Source: Ameyamaea chiangmaiensis | GTDB lineage: Bacteria; Pseudomonadota; Alphaproteobacteria; Acetobacterales; Acetobacteraceae | Direction: 5' to 3' | Assembly: GCF_025995235.1 (NCBI RefSeq) | Contig: NZ_BAPT01000042.1 | Coordinates: 62,001-126,000 of the forward strand | DNA: 64,000 nucleotides | In this document: one piece after another, positions 25,583 to 33,083 of the stretch | How the letters are laid out: each line of letters begins with the position of its first letter | Numbering within the stretch: position 1 is the stretch's first letter | The notes under the pieces: generated by a model | The model's input: only the letters and a program-made list of their open reading frames with translations | What the model was told of the DNA's origin: nothing | Databases searched by the model: none | Program-made: the position numbers and the translations under genes

Positions 25583-26947
25583 CTACTCGTCCTCGGCGGT
25601 CAGCACGAACTGGTCGGCTTCCTCGTCGAAGTCGAACAGTTCGGCATACCGTGCCCAGCCGATGACCGTGGCCAGGGTCTGGCGCGCATAGTCGGGCGAC
25701 ATGCTCTCCTCCAGCGTTTCACGAAACCGTGCCGCCCCGACGCGGTGGCTTCCGCGCTCGTCGACGGCGGCGCGGATGGCGCGAAACAGTGGCACGTTCT
25801 GCAGCAGGCTGCGACGCAGCAGCGCCTTGCGTTCGTCATGGTCGGCCTGAACGTAACGTACGCCATCCTCGGTCAGCATGATGTCGCCGTCTTCCAGTTC
25901 GGCGAACTCCAGGAGCTGGAGGGACTCGCCCAGGGGAAAGAGATCGTCAAGCTCGAGCTGAAGCCGGGCGGCGAGCAGTGGCAGATCCGCGCGGCCGGCC
26001 AGCGGCTCGGCGGCCAGCGTCTCCAGCATTCCGGCCATGGCGCTCACGGACAGACGCGGCAGCGCGGCATACTGCGGCAGCGCCGGGGGGGCGGAGCCTT
26101 GCGGGTCGAGTATCTCCGCTTCCGAGACGATGGCGGCCCGCCGCGTCATCAGGCCGTAGATCCGGTCCACAAGGACACGAAACGCATCGTCCTCCCGGTT
26201 GCGGGGGTGAGGGAGCGCGACCGCTATCTCGTGGGCGACGCGACCGGGATTGGCCGTGAAGAGCACGATCCGGTCACACAGCAGTACCGCTTCCTCGATA
26301 TTGTGCGTGACCAGCATCACCGAGCGGGCGGGCAGCTTTCTTTCGGCCCACAACTCGATCAGGTCGGTGCGCAGGTTTTCCGCCGTCAGTACGTCCAGTG
26401 TCGAAAAGGGCTCGTCCATCAGCATCAGGTCGGGCCGCGTTGCCAGTGCGCGGGCAATACCGACCCGCTGGCGCATCCCGCCGCCAAGTTCGCGCGGATA
26501 GGCGTTTTCATACCCGCCGAGGCCGACCAGATCGATGGCCTCGCGCACCATGCGCTCGCGCTCCGGCGTGGCGAGCGCGCGGGATTCGAGGGCAAGCGCG
26601 ATGTTCTGGGAGACGTCGAGCCACGGGAACAGCGCGAAGGACTGGAACACCATCGCGATCCCTTCGACCGGCCCGCGGACCGGCGCGCCACGCCATGTGA
26701 TGGTGCCCTCGGTGGGCGCCAGAAGCCCCGCGATCAGGCGCAGAAGCGTTGACTTCCCCGACCCCGACCGGCCGAGCAGACCCACGATCTCGCCGCTGCG
26801 GATCGTCAGGTCCACCGCATCGAGCACGACGAGGTCAGAGAGGCTTTCCTTGTGATAGGCCTGCCTGCACGCCGTGACGCGGACCAGTTCCTCGCCCGGT
26901 CTGTGCGACGGCGGGGCAGGCGGCTCGGCGGGAGAGGAGGCGTCCAT
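25583..26947 (-). CDS. NitT/TauT-type ABC transporter ATP-binding protein with C-terminal AAA-associated domain
   Basis: 454 residues from ATG 26947 (a GTG at 26956 is in frame). The N-terminal ATPase of the nitrate/sulfonate/bicarbonate importer type has Walker A GRSGSGKST, Q-loop MVFQSFALFPWLDV, a signature ELGGGMRQRVGIARAL (LGGGM, not LSGGQ), Walker B LMLMDEPFSTLD and HNIEEAVLL. From about residue 290 there is an extra domain that resembles the AAA-associated C-terminal domain of some of these ATPases (ending DEEADQFVLTAEDE). It pairs with the fused permease just upstream on the same strand. No substrate-binding protein gene lies beside them. Substrate unknown. Confidence 0.85.
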   Translation of the reverse strand: MDASSPAEPPAPPSHRPGEELVRVTACRQAYHKESLSDLVVLDAVDLTIRSGEIVGLLGRSGSGKSTLLRLIAGLLAPTEGTITWRGAPVRGPVEGIAMVFQSFALFPWLDVSQNIALALESRALATPERERMVREAIDLVGLGGYENAYPRELGGGMRQRVGIARALATRPDLMLMDEPFSTLDVLTAENLRTDLIELWAERKLPARSVMLVTHNIEEAVLLCDRIVLFTANPGRVAHEIAVALPHPRNREDDAFRVLVDRIYGLMTRRAAIVSEAEILDPQGSAPPALPQYAALPRLSVSAMAGMLETLAAEPLAGRADLPLLAARLQLELDDLFPLGESLQLLEFAELEDGDIMLTEDGVRYVQADHDERKALLRRSLLQNVPLFRAIRAAVDERGSHRVGAARFRETLEESMSPDYARQTLATVIGWARYAELFDFDEEADQFVLTAEDE

Positions 26948-26977
26948 TGACAGCACTTTCTCGGCTAGTGGTCCGGG

Positions 26978-28711
26978 TCAGGAATACAGGGTGTAGCGTC
27001 GTTCGGCGAACGCGCGCGCCGGGTGCCAGACCAGCCGGTTCAGCCCCACGACGTAGGCGGCCATCACCACCATGCCGAGCCCGACATGGTTGAACGCGCC
27101 CTGACGGGTCGCAACGGCGATATAGGCCCCCAGTCCATGGGCGTGCACGCTGGTGTCGCCCCAGCGCGCGACTTCGGCGGCGATCGCTGCATTCCACGCC
27201 ACACCGGACGCCATCAGCGCTCCTCCGAGAACCGAGGGAGCGATCGCAGGCAGCACGATGCGGGTCCACCACCGCAGGCCGCGGACGCGATACAGGCGCG
27301 CGACCTCCAGCGCCTCGCGCGGGATGCCGGACGTGCCGTCGATCACGCTGAACAGGATGTACCATTGGGCGCCGAGCACGATGAGGGGGGTCAGCCACAG
27401 ATCGGGCGTCAGATCGAAGGTGACGATGGCAGCCACGAACAGCGGATAGAACAGGTTGGCGGGAAAAGCGGCTAGAAGCTGGCCAATGCGCCGGGCGCGC
27501 ACGGCCCAGGACGGCCGTAATCCGATCCACACGCCCACCGGAACCCAGACCAGTGTCGCAAGCCCGAGCATGGCCAGCACGCGCAGCAGTGTGAAGCCGC
27601 CCAGCACCAGCACGGCGCCGATATCGGCAAGCGAGAAATGGGTCCGGCCGTAGAGCGTCAGCCGCGCGAGCGCGAGCAGGCCGCCGGCCGCCAACACAAT
27701 CATCGCCACGCGTCGCGCGGCCGTGTTCGCCTGTCGTTCGCCGGGGTCGAGTGTGGGGCGTGCACCGATGGGCAGACGCGCAAGGCGTGTCATCATGCGG
27801 CTGTTGGCCGATACGACGCTGCGCACCAGTGGCGCGCGTCTCACCAGGGCCAGGGCCCAGGGTTCGCGACCAACCAGGCCGATGCGCTGGTCGGTGCGAT
27901 ACCGTTCGGACCACGACAGCAGGGGGCGGAACAGGATCTGGTCGCACGCGACGAGGACAGCGGCCATCACCGCGATCGCGGCCACCACGGCACGCAGGTC
28001 GCTGCGGGCGATCGCTTCGGCGACGTAGGAGCCGAGGCCGGGCAGAACGACATGGGTTCCGCCCACGGTGATCGTCTCGGCATAGACGACCATGAACCAT
28101 CCACCGGACAGGGCCGACACGGCCGACCATGTCAAGGAGGGAACGCAGTATGGCAGTTCGACACGCCAGAACCGTTGCCAACTGGTCAGGCGCAGGCCAC
28201 GCGCCACCTCGCCGAGGTCGGTGGGCAAGGCCGTCAGGGCGCGGTGGAAGCCGAACGCGATGGTCCAAACCTGCGCGGCACAGATCGCCGCGATCGCCGC
28301 CAGTTCGCCGCCAGCCATGGTGCCGGGGAACAGTCCCATGAAGACGACGACGGAAAACGTCAGATAACCAAGGATCGGGACCGACTGGAGAACATCCAGC
28401 GCGGGCACGAGGATCAGCCCCGCCGTTCGGCTTCTTACCGCCAGGACACCGTAAAGCAGGGCCACCGGCAGCGCGAGCGCCAGACCGGCCAGAAGCCTCG
28501 CCGTCGTGCACAGCGCATCATAGGGCAGTGTTGACGGCGCCAGGGTGATCGTGGCGACCGAGGCCTCGCCCGCTGGCGGGGCAAGAACGTTGCGGACCAC
28601 GTCGGCCAGCAGGACGACCAGCCCCAGTGCACACAGGATGGCGACCAGATCGGCGGGGTGTGGCCGTCTGTCCAAGAGACGCGGCGGCGACGCTGCGGTG
28701 CGTCCTGACAC
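26978..28711 (-). CDS. ABC transporter permease with two fused transmembrane domains
   Basis: About 577 residues with two BPD_transp_1 (MetI-like) permease domains in one chain, roughly residues 50-280 and 340-570. Each has a coupling-loop motif of the EAA type: the first around DLGEVARGLRLTSWQRFWRV, the second around REALEVARLYRVRGLRWWTR. The start is placed at GTG 28711, preceded by GGGAGG; a GTG at 28741 is the alternative. Fused permeases of this kind accompany the ATPase type found next to it (gap 30 bases). A two-gene set without a periplasmic binding protein suggests the binding protein is elsewhere or that uptake works differently. Substrate unknown. Confidence 0.85.
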   Translation of the reverse strand: MSGRTAASPPRLLDRRPHPADLVAILCALGLVVLLADVVRNVLAPPAGEASVATITLAPSTLPYDALCTTARLLAGLALALPVALLYGVLAVRSRTAGLILVPALDVLQSVPILGYLTFSVVVFMGLFPGTMAGGELAAIAAICAAQVWTIAFGFHRALTALPTDLGEVARGLRLTSWQRFWRVELPYCVPSLTWSAVSALSGGWFMVVYAETITVGGTHVVLPGLGSYVAEAIARSDLRAVVAAIAVMAAVLVACDQILFRPLLSWSERYRTDQRIGLVGREPWALALVRRAPLVRSVVSANSRMMTRLARLPIGARPTLDPGERQANTAARRVAMIVLAAGGLLALARLTLYGRTHFSLADIGAVLVLGGFTLLRVLAMLGLATLVWVPVGVWIGLRPSWAVRARRIGQLLAAFPANLFYPLFVAAIVTFDLTPDLWLTPLIVLGAQWYILFSVIDGTSGIPREALEVARLYRVRGLRWWTRIVLPAIAPSVLGGALMASGVAWNAAIAAEVARWGDTSVHAHGLGAYIAVATRQGAFNHVGLGMVVMAAYVVGLNRLVWHPARAFAERRYTLYS

Positions 28712-28827
28712 GCTTCTACCGTCCTCCCTCGCGCATGACACAGGATGCGTCGTGCGGCAGGCCCCATCTTACCGTGTGTGGGGCGCGATGGAACAGAAGG
28801 ATTATCGGCCCGGTGCCGGGTGTCCCG

Positions 28828-29286
28828 TCAGGCCGTGCCCGTGCTGCCGAATCCGCCCGTGCCCCGGGCCGTTCCGGGCAGCGTCTCGACCTCGTGCCAG
28901 ATGGCGCGCAGGACCGGCGCCAAAACGCCTTGGGCGATTCGCATCCCGCGCTCGACCACGAATGGCGCGTCTCCGGCGTTCATGACGATGATGCCCAGTT
29001 CGCCGCGATAGTCCTCGTCGATCGTGCCGGGCGCGTTGGGCAATACGATGCCGTTCTTCAGCGCCAAGCCGGAGCGCGGGCGGATCTGCAGTTCATGGCC
29101 GGACGGCAGCGCCATGCACAGCCCGGTCGGGATAACGGCGCGCGCGCCCGGTTCCAGTGTCACGGGGGCGGTCACGGCGGCCAGCAGGTCCATCCCCGCG
29201 GCGCCCTCGGTGGCATAGGCCGGCAACGGAAGGTCGTGGGCATGGGGCAGGCGCGTGACGCGGATCGGCAGGACAGGGGCAGTCAT
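28828..29286 (-). CDS. dut: Deoxyuridine 5'-triphosphate nucleotidohydrolase
   Basis: Cleaves dUTP to dUMP and pyrophosphate, preventing uracil incorporation and supplying dTMP synthesis. The start is ATG 29286 (MTAPVLPIRVTRLPHA), which overlaps the coaBC stop as ATGA. 152 residues. Trimeric dUTPase motifs in order: AAGMDLLAA, RPRSGLALKNGI, GTIDEDYRGELGI, GMRIAQGV and the C-terminal lid RGTGGFGSTG. coaBC-dut adjacency is widespread in proteobacteria. Confidence 0.96.
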   Translation of the reverse strand: MTAPVLPIRVTRLPHAHDLPLPAYATEGAAGMDLLAAVTAPVTLEPGARAVIPTGLCMALPSGHELQIRPRSGLALKNGIVLPNAPGTIDEDYRGELGIIVMNAGDAPFVVERGMRIAQGVLAPVLRAIWHEVETLPGTARGTGGFGSTGTA

Positions 29287-30536
29287 CGTGGCTCCGGGGT
29301 GCGGGGTGACAAGGGGGAGCAGCCCGCTAGCATATCGGCGATCCGCGCGGCCAGACCCGCCGCCACCTGCGTCTTTGGCTGACGTGGCCATGTTTCCGCG
29401 CCGTCGGGCGTGATGAGCGTGACCTCATTGTCCTGACCGCCCATGATGCCGGTTTCCGCCCGAACGTCGTTGGCGACGATCCAGTCGCAGCCTTTGCGCG
29501 CGCGCTTGGCCGTGGCGTGGGCGATCACATCGTTGGTCTCGGCGGCGAACCCGACGACCAGCGTGGGACGACGCGCGGAGGGCTGGGACAATTCGGCCAG
29601 AATATCGGGGTTATCTGCCAAAATCAGCGTGGGAGGTGTGCCGCCAGGCGTTTTCTTGATCTTGGTGGGCGTCGGCGTGACGTGCCAGTCCGCGACCGCG
29701 GCCGTGCAGACGGCGACATCGGCGGGCAGGGCATCGCGGCAGGCCGCGAGCATCTGCCACGCGGTTTCGACCTCGACTCGCTCGACCCCGGGCGGCGCCG
29801 CGAGGGTAGTGGGGCCGGAGACCAGCGTCACTCGTGCGCCGAGCACGCGCAGCGCCGCCGCGACGGCATAGCCCTGCTGACCCGACGACCGATTGGCGAT
29901 ATAGCGCACCGGATCGATCGGCTCATGCGTCGGGCCGGCGGTGACCAGCGCGTGGCGACCGGCCAGCGGCTGGGGCGCGGGTGCCAGAAGGGACGCGATC
30001 TGTGCCACGATGGCGGGAGGCTCGGACAGGCGTCCGAAGCCGAATTCGTTGCAGGCCATCACGCCTTCGTCCGGGCCGACGACATGCACCCCTCGCGCCT
30101 TCAGCGTCGCGAGATTGGCCTGCGTCGCCGGGTGGTCCCACATCCGCACGTTCATCGCAGGGGCGATCAGTACCGGCGTGTCGGTGGCCAGCAGAAGCGT
30201 GGTGGCGAGATCATGGGCGCGGCCGGTCGCCATGGCCGCCATCAGATCGGCCGTCGCGGGGCAGACGACCAGCAGGTCGGCCGCGCGCGACAGGGCGATA
30301 TGCCCCATCTCGCTCTCGAGCGAGAGGGAGAACAGGTCCGTGCGGACCTCGGCCCCGCTGAGTGCCTGAAGCGACAGCGGCGTGACGAAACGCGCGCCGG
30401 CCTCGGTCAGGACACACTGGACGCTGCCCCCCTGGCCGGTCACCAGGCGTATCAGTTCGAGCGCCTTGTAGGCGGCGATCCCCCCGGCCACGATCAGCAG
30501 GACCCGACGCCCTGCCAATGTGCGGGGATCGGTCAT
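29283..30536 (-). CDS. coaBC: Bifunctional phosphopantothenoylcysteine decarboxylase/synthetase
   Basis: Two consecutive steps of coenzyme A synthesis in one chain of 417 residues. The N-terminal flavin-dependent decarboxylase (CoaC) shows AGGIAAYKALELIR, the substrate block PAMNVRMWDHPATQ and the active-site cysteine in GVMACNEFGFGRL. The C-terminal synthetase (CoaB) starts HALVTAGPTHEPIDPVRYI and continues NRSSGQQGYAVA, with the conserved lysine stretch KIKKTPGG near the end. Its ATG overlaps the ubiE stop by one base and its stop overlaps the dut ATG, so ubiE-coaBC-dut is tightly coupled. In many related genomes ubiB lies between ubiE and coaBC; it is absent here. Confidence 0.96.
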   Translation of the reverse strand: MTDPRTLAGRRVLLIVAGGIAAYKALELIRLVTGQGGSVQCVLTEAGARFVTPLSLQALSGAEVRTDLFSLSLESEMGHIALSRAADLLVVCPATADLMAAMATGRAHDLATTLLLATDTPVLIAPAMNVRMWDHPATQANLATLKARGVHVVGPDEGVMACNEFGFGRLSEPPAIVAQIASLLAPAPQPLAGRHALVTAGPTHEPIDPVRYIANRSSGQQGYAVAAALRVLGARVTLVSGPTTLAAPPGVERVEVETAWQMLAACRDALPADVAVCTAAVADWHVTPTPTKIKKTPGGTPPTLILADNPDILAELSQPSARRPTLVVGFAAETNDVIAHATAKRARKGCDWIVANDVRAETGIMGGQDNEVTLITPDGAETWPRQPKTQVAAGLAARIADMLAGCSPLSPRTPEPR

Positions 30537-31339
30537 CAGAGACGCCAGCCGGAGTGGATCGCGGCGATCCCGCCGGACAGGTTGCGATACGACACGCGCT
30601 CCAGTCCCGCGTCGCGCATCATGTCCGCCAGGGTTTCCTGATCGGGGAAGGTACGGATGCTTTCGGCGAGATACTGGTAGGATTCCCGATCACCGGCGAT
30701 CGCCGCGCCCATGCGGGGCAGCACCTTGAACGACCAGGCGTCATACACGGGCGCCAGGGCGGCGACCTGCACACGCGAGAACTCCAGACAGCAGAACTTG
30801 CCGCCCGGGCGCAGGACACGCCGTGCCTCGCGCAGTACGGCGGACTTGTCGGTGCAGTTGCGCAGGCCGAACGCGATCGAGACCCGGTCGACCGAGCGGT
30901 CGGGCAGGGGGATGGCTTCGGCATCGATCACGGCGAAGTCGATGGCGTCGGCGAACCCGCGTTCGATGGCGCGGTTACGCCCGACCGCGAGCATGCTGTC
31001 GTTGATATCGGACAGAACCGCCGATCCGCCACCCGCGCGGAGCCACCCGAACGTGATGTCGCCCGTGCCACCTGCCAGATCGAGAAGGCGAAGATCGGGC
31101 GACGGGCCAAGGCTTGCGACGAAAATCCGCTTCCACGCGCGATGGACGCCCAGCGACATCACGTCGTTCATGATGTCGTAGCGCGAGGCCACGCTGTCGA
31201 ACACCGCGCGCACCAGCGGCTTTTTCTCGCCGATCGGGACATCGCGATAGCCGAAGTCTGTGGTGCGTCCGGCGGTGGCGCCGGAGTCGGAAGGGATGTG
31301 GGGCGGGGCGGCCGGGTCGCCGAAGGCATTGTCGCTCAT
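30536..31339 (-). CDS. ubiE: Ubiquinone/menaquinone biosynthesis C-methyltransferase UbiE
   Basis: SAM-dependent C-methyltransferase of ubiquinone synthesis. 267 residues. Family signatures: VFDSVASRYDIMNDVMSLGVHR, the SAM loop LLDLAGGTGDITF, FGLRNCTDKSAVLREARRVL and the C-terminal GGIAAIHSGWRL typical of UbiE. A 30-residue polar N-terminal extension precedes the core. Acetic acid bacteria use ubiquinone as the hub of their periplasmic oxidations, so this supports that chain. The gene is divergent from mutM with only 28 bases between the two start codons, so its promoter must overlap mutM's leader or coding sequence. Confidence 0.95.
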   Translation of the reverse strand: MSDNAFGDPAAPPHIPSDSGATAGRTTDFGYRDVPIGEKKPLVRAVFDSVASRYDIMNDVMSLGVHRAWKRIFVASLGPSPDLRLLDLAGGTGDITFGWLRAGGGSAVLSDINDSMLAVGRNRAIERGFADAIDFAVIDAEAIPLPDRSVDRVSIAFGLRNCTDKSAVLREARRVLRPGGKFCCLEFSRVQVAALAPVYDAWSFKVLPRMGAAIAGDRESYQYLAESIRTFPDQETLADMMRDAGLERVSYRNLSGGIAAIHSGWRL

Positions 31340-31367
31340 GCCTCGACCCTATAGCGTGAACGGGGTC

Positions 31368-32237
31368 ATGCCGGAACTCCCCGAAGTCGAAACCGTGATG
31401 CGCGGGATGCGCGCGCGCCTCGAAGGCCATACGGTCGCGTCCGTGGCGCTTCATCGCGCCGACCTGCGCTGGCCCGTCCCGCGGGAGATCCTCGATGTCT
31501 TGCCCGGCCGCCGGATCGAGGGCTTTGCCCGCCGGGGGAAATACATCCTCATACGGCTCGGCGGCGGCTGGACGGTGCTGTTGCATCTGGGCATGTCGGG
31601 CCGCGTGGTGCTGGGGGTGCCCGGTCGGAACGATCCGCCCGAGTCCCATGAGCATGTCGTGATCGAGACGCGCGACGGCGCCCGGGTGGGACTGGTCGAT
31701 CCCCGGCGCTTTGGCGCGCTGGACCTGATCGAGACCGCGCGGGAGGCGGAGCATAGGCTTCTGGCTGCAATGGGGATCGAGCCGCTGGGTCCGGATTTCA
31801 CCCCGGCGTTCCTGCTCGCCGCATTTACGGGCCGTCGGGCACCCGTCAAGTCGTTGCTTCTGGACCAGAGGATCGTGGCGGGCCTGGGCAATATCTATGT
31901 GTGCGAGGCCCTGTATCGGGCGCGCATACACCCCGCCGAACCGGCGGGCGTGCTGGGCGCCGCCCGTGTTGCCGCACTGGTCGACGCCGCGCGTGCCGTT
32001 CTGGAAGAAGCCATCGCCGCCGGGGGGTCGAGTCTGCGCGACTACGTCCAACCTGACGGGGAGCTGGGATATTTCCAGCACGCCTGGCGCGTATACGGGC
32101 GCGAGGGCCGCGTCTGCGGCGATCATGAAGACGGATCTGCCAGGGGGACGGCGTGTCCCGGTGTCGTCCGAGCCGTGCAGTCGGGCCGCTCGAGCTTCTT
32201 CTGTCCGACGTTGCAGGTGCTGTCATCGGAGCGATGA
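31368..32237 (+). CDS. mutM: Formamidopyrimidine-DNA glycosylase (MutM/Fpg) with altered zinc finger
   Basis: Removes 8-oxoguanine and ring-opened purines and nicks the site. The start is ATG 31368, giving the required PELPEVETV N-terminus (catalytic Pro and Glu after Met removal). 289 residues. H2TH region: KSLLLDQRIVAGLGNIYVCEALYRARIHP. The C-terminal finger keeps its arginine loop (SGRSSFFC) but not the four-cysteine pattern: Cys250 and Cys263 are 12 residues apart instead of 2, Cys263-Cys279 are 15 apart instead of 16, and the fourth cysteine is Leu282. A CxxH (Cys250-His253) could replace the first pair. So zinc binding is uncertain although the rest of the enzyme is intact. Confidence 0.92.
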   Translation: MPELPEVETVMRGMRARLEGHTVASVALHRADLRWPVPREILDVLPGRRIEGFARRGKYILIRLGGGWTVLLHLGMSGRVVLGVPGRNDPPESHEHVVIETRDGARVGLVDPRRFGALDLIETAREAEHRLLAAMGIEPLGPDFTPAFLLAAFTGRRAPVKSLLLDQRIVAGLGNIYVCEALYRARIHPAEPAGVLGAARVAALVDAARAVLEEAIAAGGSSLRDYVQPDGELGYFQHAWRVYGREGRVCGDHEDGSARGTACPGVVRAVQSGRSSFFCPTLQVLSSER

Positions 32238-32302
32238 TGGCGATCGGTGCTTGACGCGCGGGGGCGACGTGGATTACACGGCCACCCTCACTTGGCTGTC
32301 CG

Positions 32303-32336
32303 CACACATGTGTGGCGCATGCCACTCACACATGTG
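32303..32336 (+). repeat. Repeated CACACATGTG palindromes in the rpsT leader
   Basis: CACACATGTGTG (32303-32314, a perfect palindrome) and CACACATGTG (32327-32336) flank GTGGCGCATGCCAC. The whole can fold into a hairpin of about 12 bp with a 4-base bulge and a GCAT loop, ending 21 bases before the rpsT ATG. It could be an S20 autoregulatory element or a protein-binding site. A weak upstream -35 TTGACG is at 32251. Confidence 0.45.
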
Positions 32337-32357
32337 CTGAACTGATAATAGAGACCC

Positions 32358-32627
32358 ATGGCGAACACCGCATCCGCGCGCAAGCGCATCCGTCAGAACG
32401 AACGCCGCAACGCCCGCAACACGGCCCGCGTGTCGCGCATGCGCACCTTCATCAAGAAGGTCGAGCAGGCAATCTCGGCCGGCAACAAGGACGAGGCCAC
32501 CGCCGCCCTGCGCGCCGCGCAGCCGGAAATGCAGCGCGCGTCCACCAAGGGCGTTGTGCATGCCAACACGATCTCGCGCAAGATTTCGCGCCTGTCGGCC
32601 CGCATCAAGGCCATTGCGACGGCCTGA
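32358..32627 (+). CDS. rpsT: 30S ribosomal protein S20
   Basis: 89 residues, rich in Lys and Arg, starting MANTASARKRIRQNERRNAR, the standard S20 N-terminus, with the conserved C-terminal helix KGVVHANTISRKISRLSARI. It binds 16S rRNA early in small-subunit assembly. ATG 32358 has only AGAG as a ribosome site; weak initiation and autoregulation are known for S20 in other bacteria. A strong terminator follows at 32716. rpsT just before dnaA is a common alphaproteobacterial order. Confidence 0.97.
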   Translation: MANTASARKRIRQNERRNARNTARVSRMRTFIKKVEQAISAGNKDEATAALRAAQPEMQRASTKGVVHANTISRKISRLSARIKAIATA

Positions 32628-32715
32628 TCGCGACATGCGGCGCTGCTGCAGTGTAGTGCGCCGCAGAGACAAGTAAAAATCGGGCGAGAGGCAGTAATTT
32701 CTCCTCGATGTGAAG

Positions 32716-32753
32716 AAAGTCGGCGAAGGGCGTGCGTCCTGCCGGCTTTTTTT
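32716..32753 (+). terminator. Rho-independent terminator of rpsT
   Basis: AAAGTCGGC pairs with GCCGGCTTT (one G-T pair), and inside it AGGGCG pairs with CGTCCT around a TG turn. Seven T's end the element. It is the clearest intrinsic terminator in the window, 89 bases after the rpsT stop. Confidence 0.85.
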
Positions 32754-33083
32754 ATGCCGCGATCGACCTTCGATAGGGGCGGCGCCCGGGTTTTTCAGGT
32801 CGCGGCACGTCCCATCATTTCACGGCGTGGCAAAGCCGATATTCGGCCCCTGCAGAGACCGAGATTTCCATTGCCTCGCCCCGGCGCGTGCTCTAGTTTC
32901 GCGTCTCTATCTTGCAGCAAACCGAGCGATGACCGCCCGTGCGAGCGCTGCCGAGCAAGCTTCGGCTTGTCGGCACGATCCGCCTATGCGCGCCCGGTGT
33001 GCCATGCCTGTCCGTGAGTCCGGTACCATTCCGGACGAGATTTGTTCTGGGGGAAACATGCGATCGATCGGTGCGCAGGCGCG
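32754..33083 (+). promoter_or_regulatory. dnaA upstream region, no gene
   Basis: 330 bases without a convincing gene. A candidate promoter is TTGCCT at 32871-32876 with TAGTTT 17 bases downstream (32894-32899); the match is moderate. A UUCG hairpin lies at 32949-32975, inside the resulting leader. No DnaA box (TTATCCACA or close variants) and no AT-rich unwinding stretch were seen, so this does not look like the replication origin. Confidence 0.4.
32949..32975 (+). promoter_or_regulatory. UUCG-tetraloop hairpin in the dnaA leader
   Basis: TGCCGA-G-CAAGC, loop TTCG, GCTTGTCGGCA: an 11-bp stem with a single bulged G, closed by C(UUCG)G, one of the most stable RNA tetraloops. It ends 108 bases before the dnaA ATG. 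No T-run follows, so it is more likely a leader structure than a terminator. Confidence 0.55.

Noticed and set aside
31260..31367. Upstream extension of mutM to 31260
   Set aside because: MutM needs Pro directly after the initiator Met for catalysis; only ATG 31368 gives this, and the extension overlaps ubiE.
32628..33083. Possible oriC beside dnaA
   Set aside because: No DnaA boxes or AT-rich unwinding region; only isolated near-matches elsewhere, inside coding sequence (for example TGTGGATAT in glpR near 3881).
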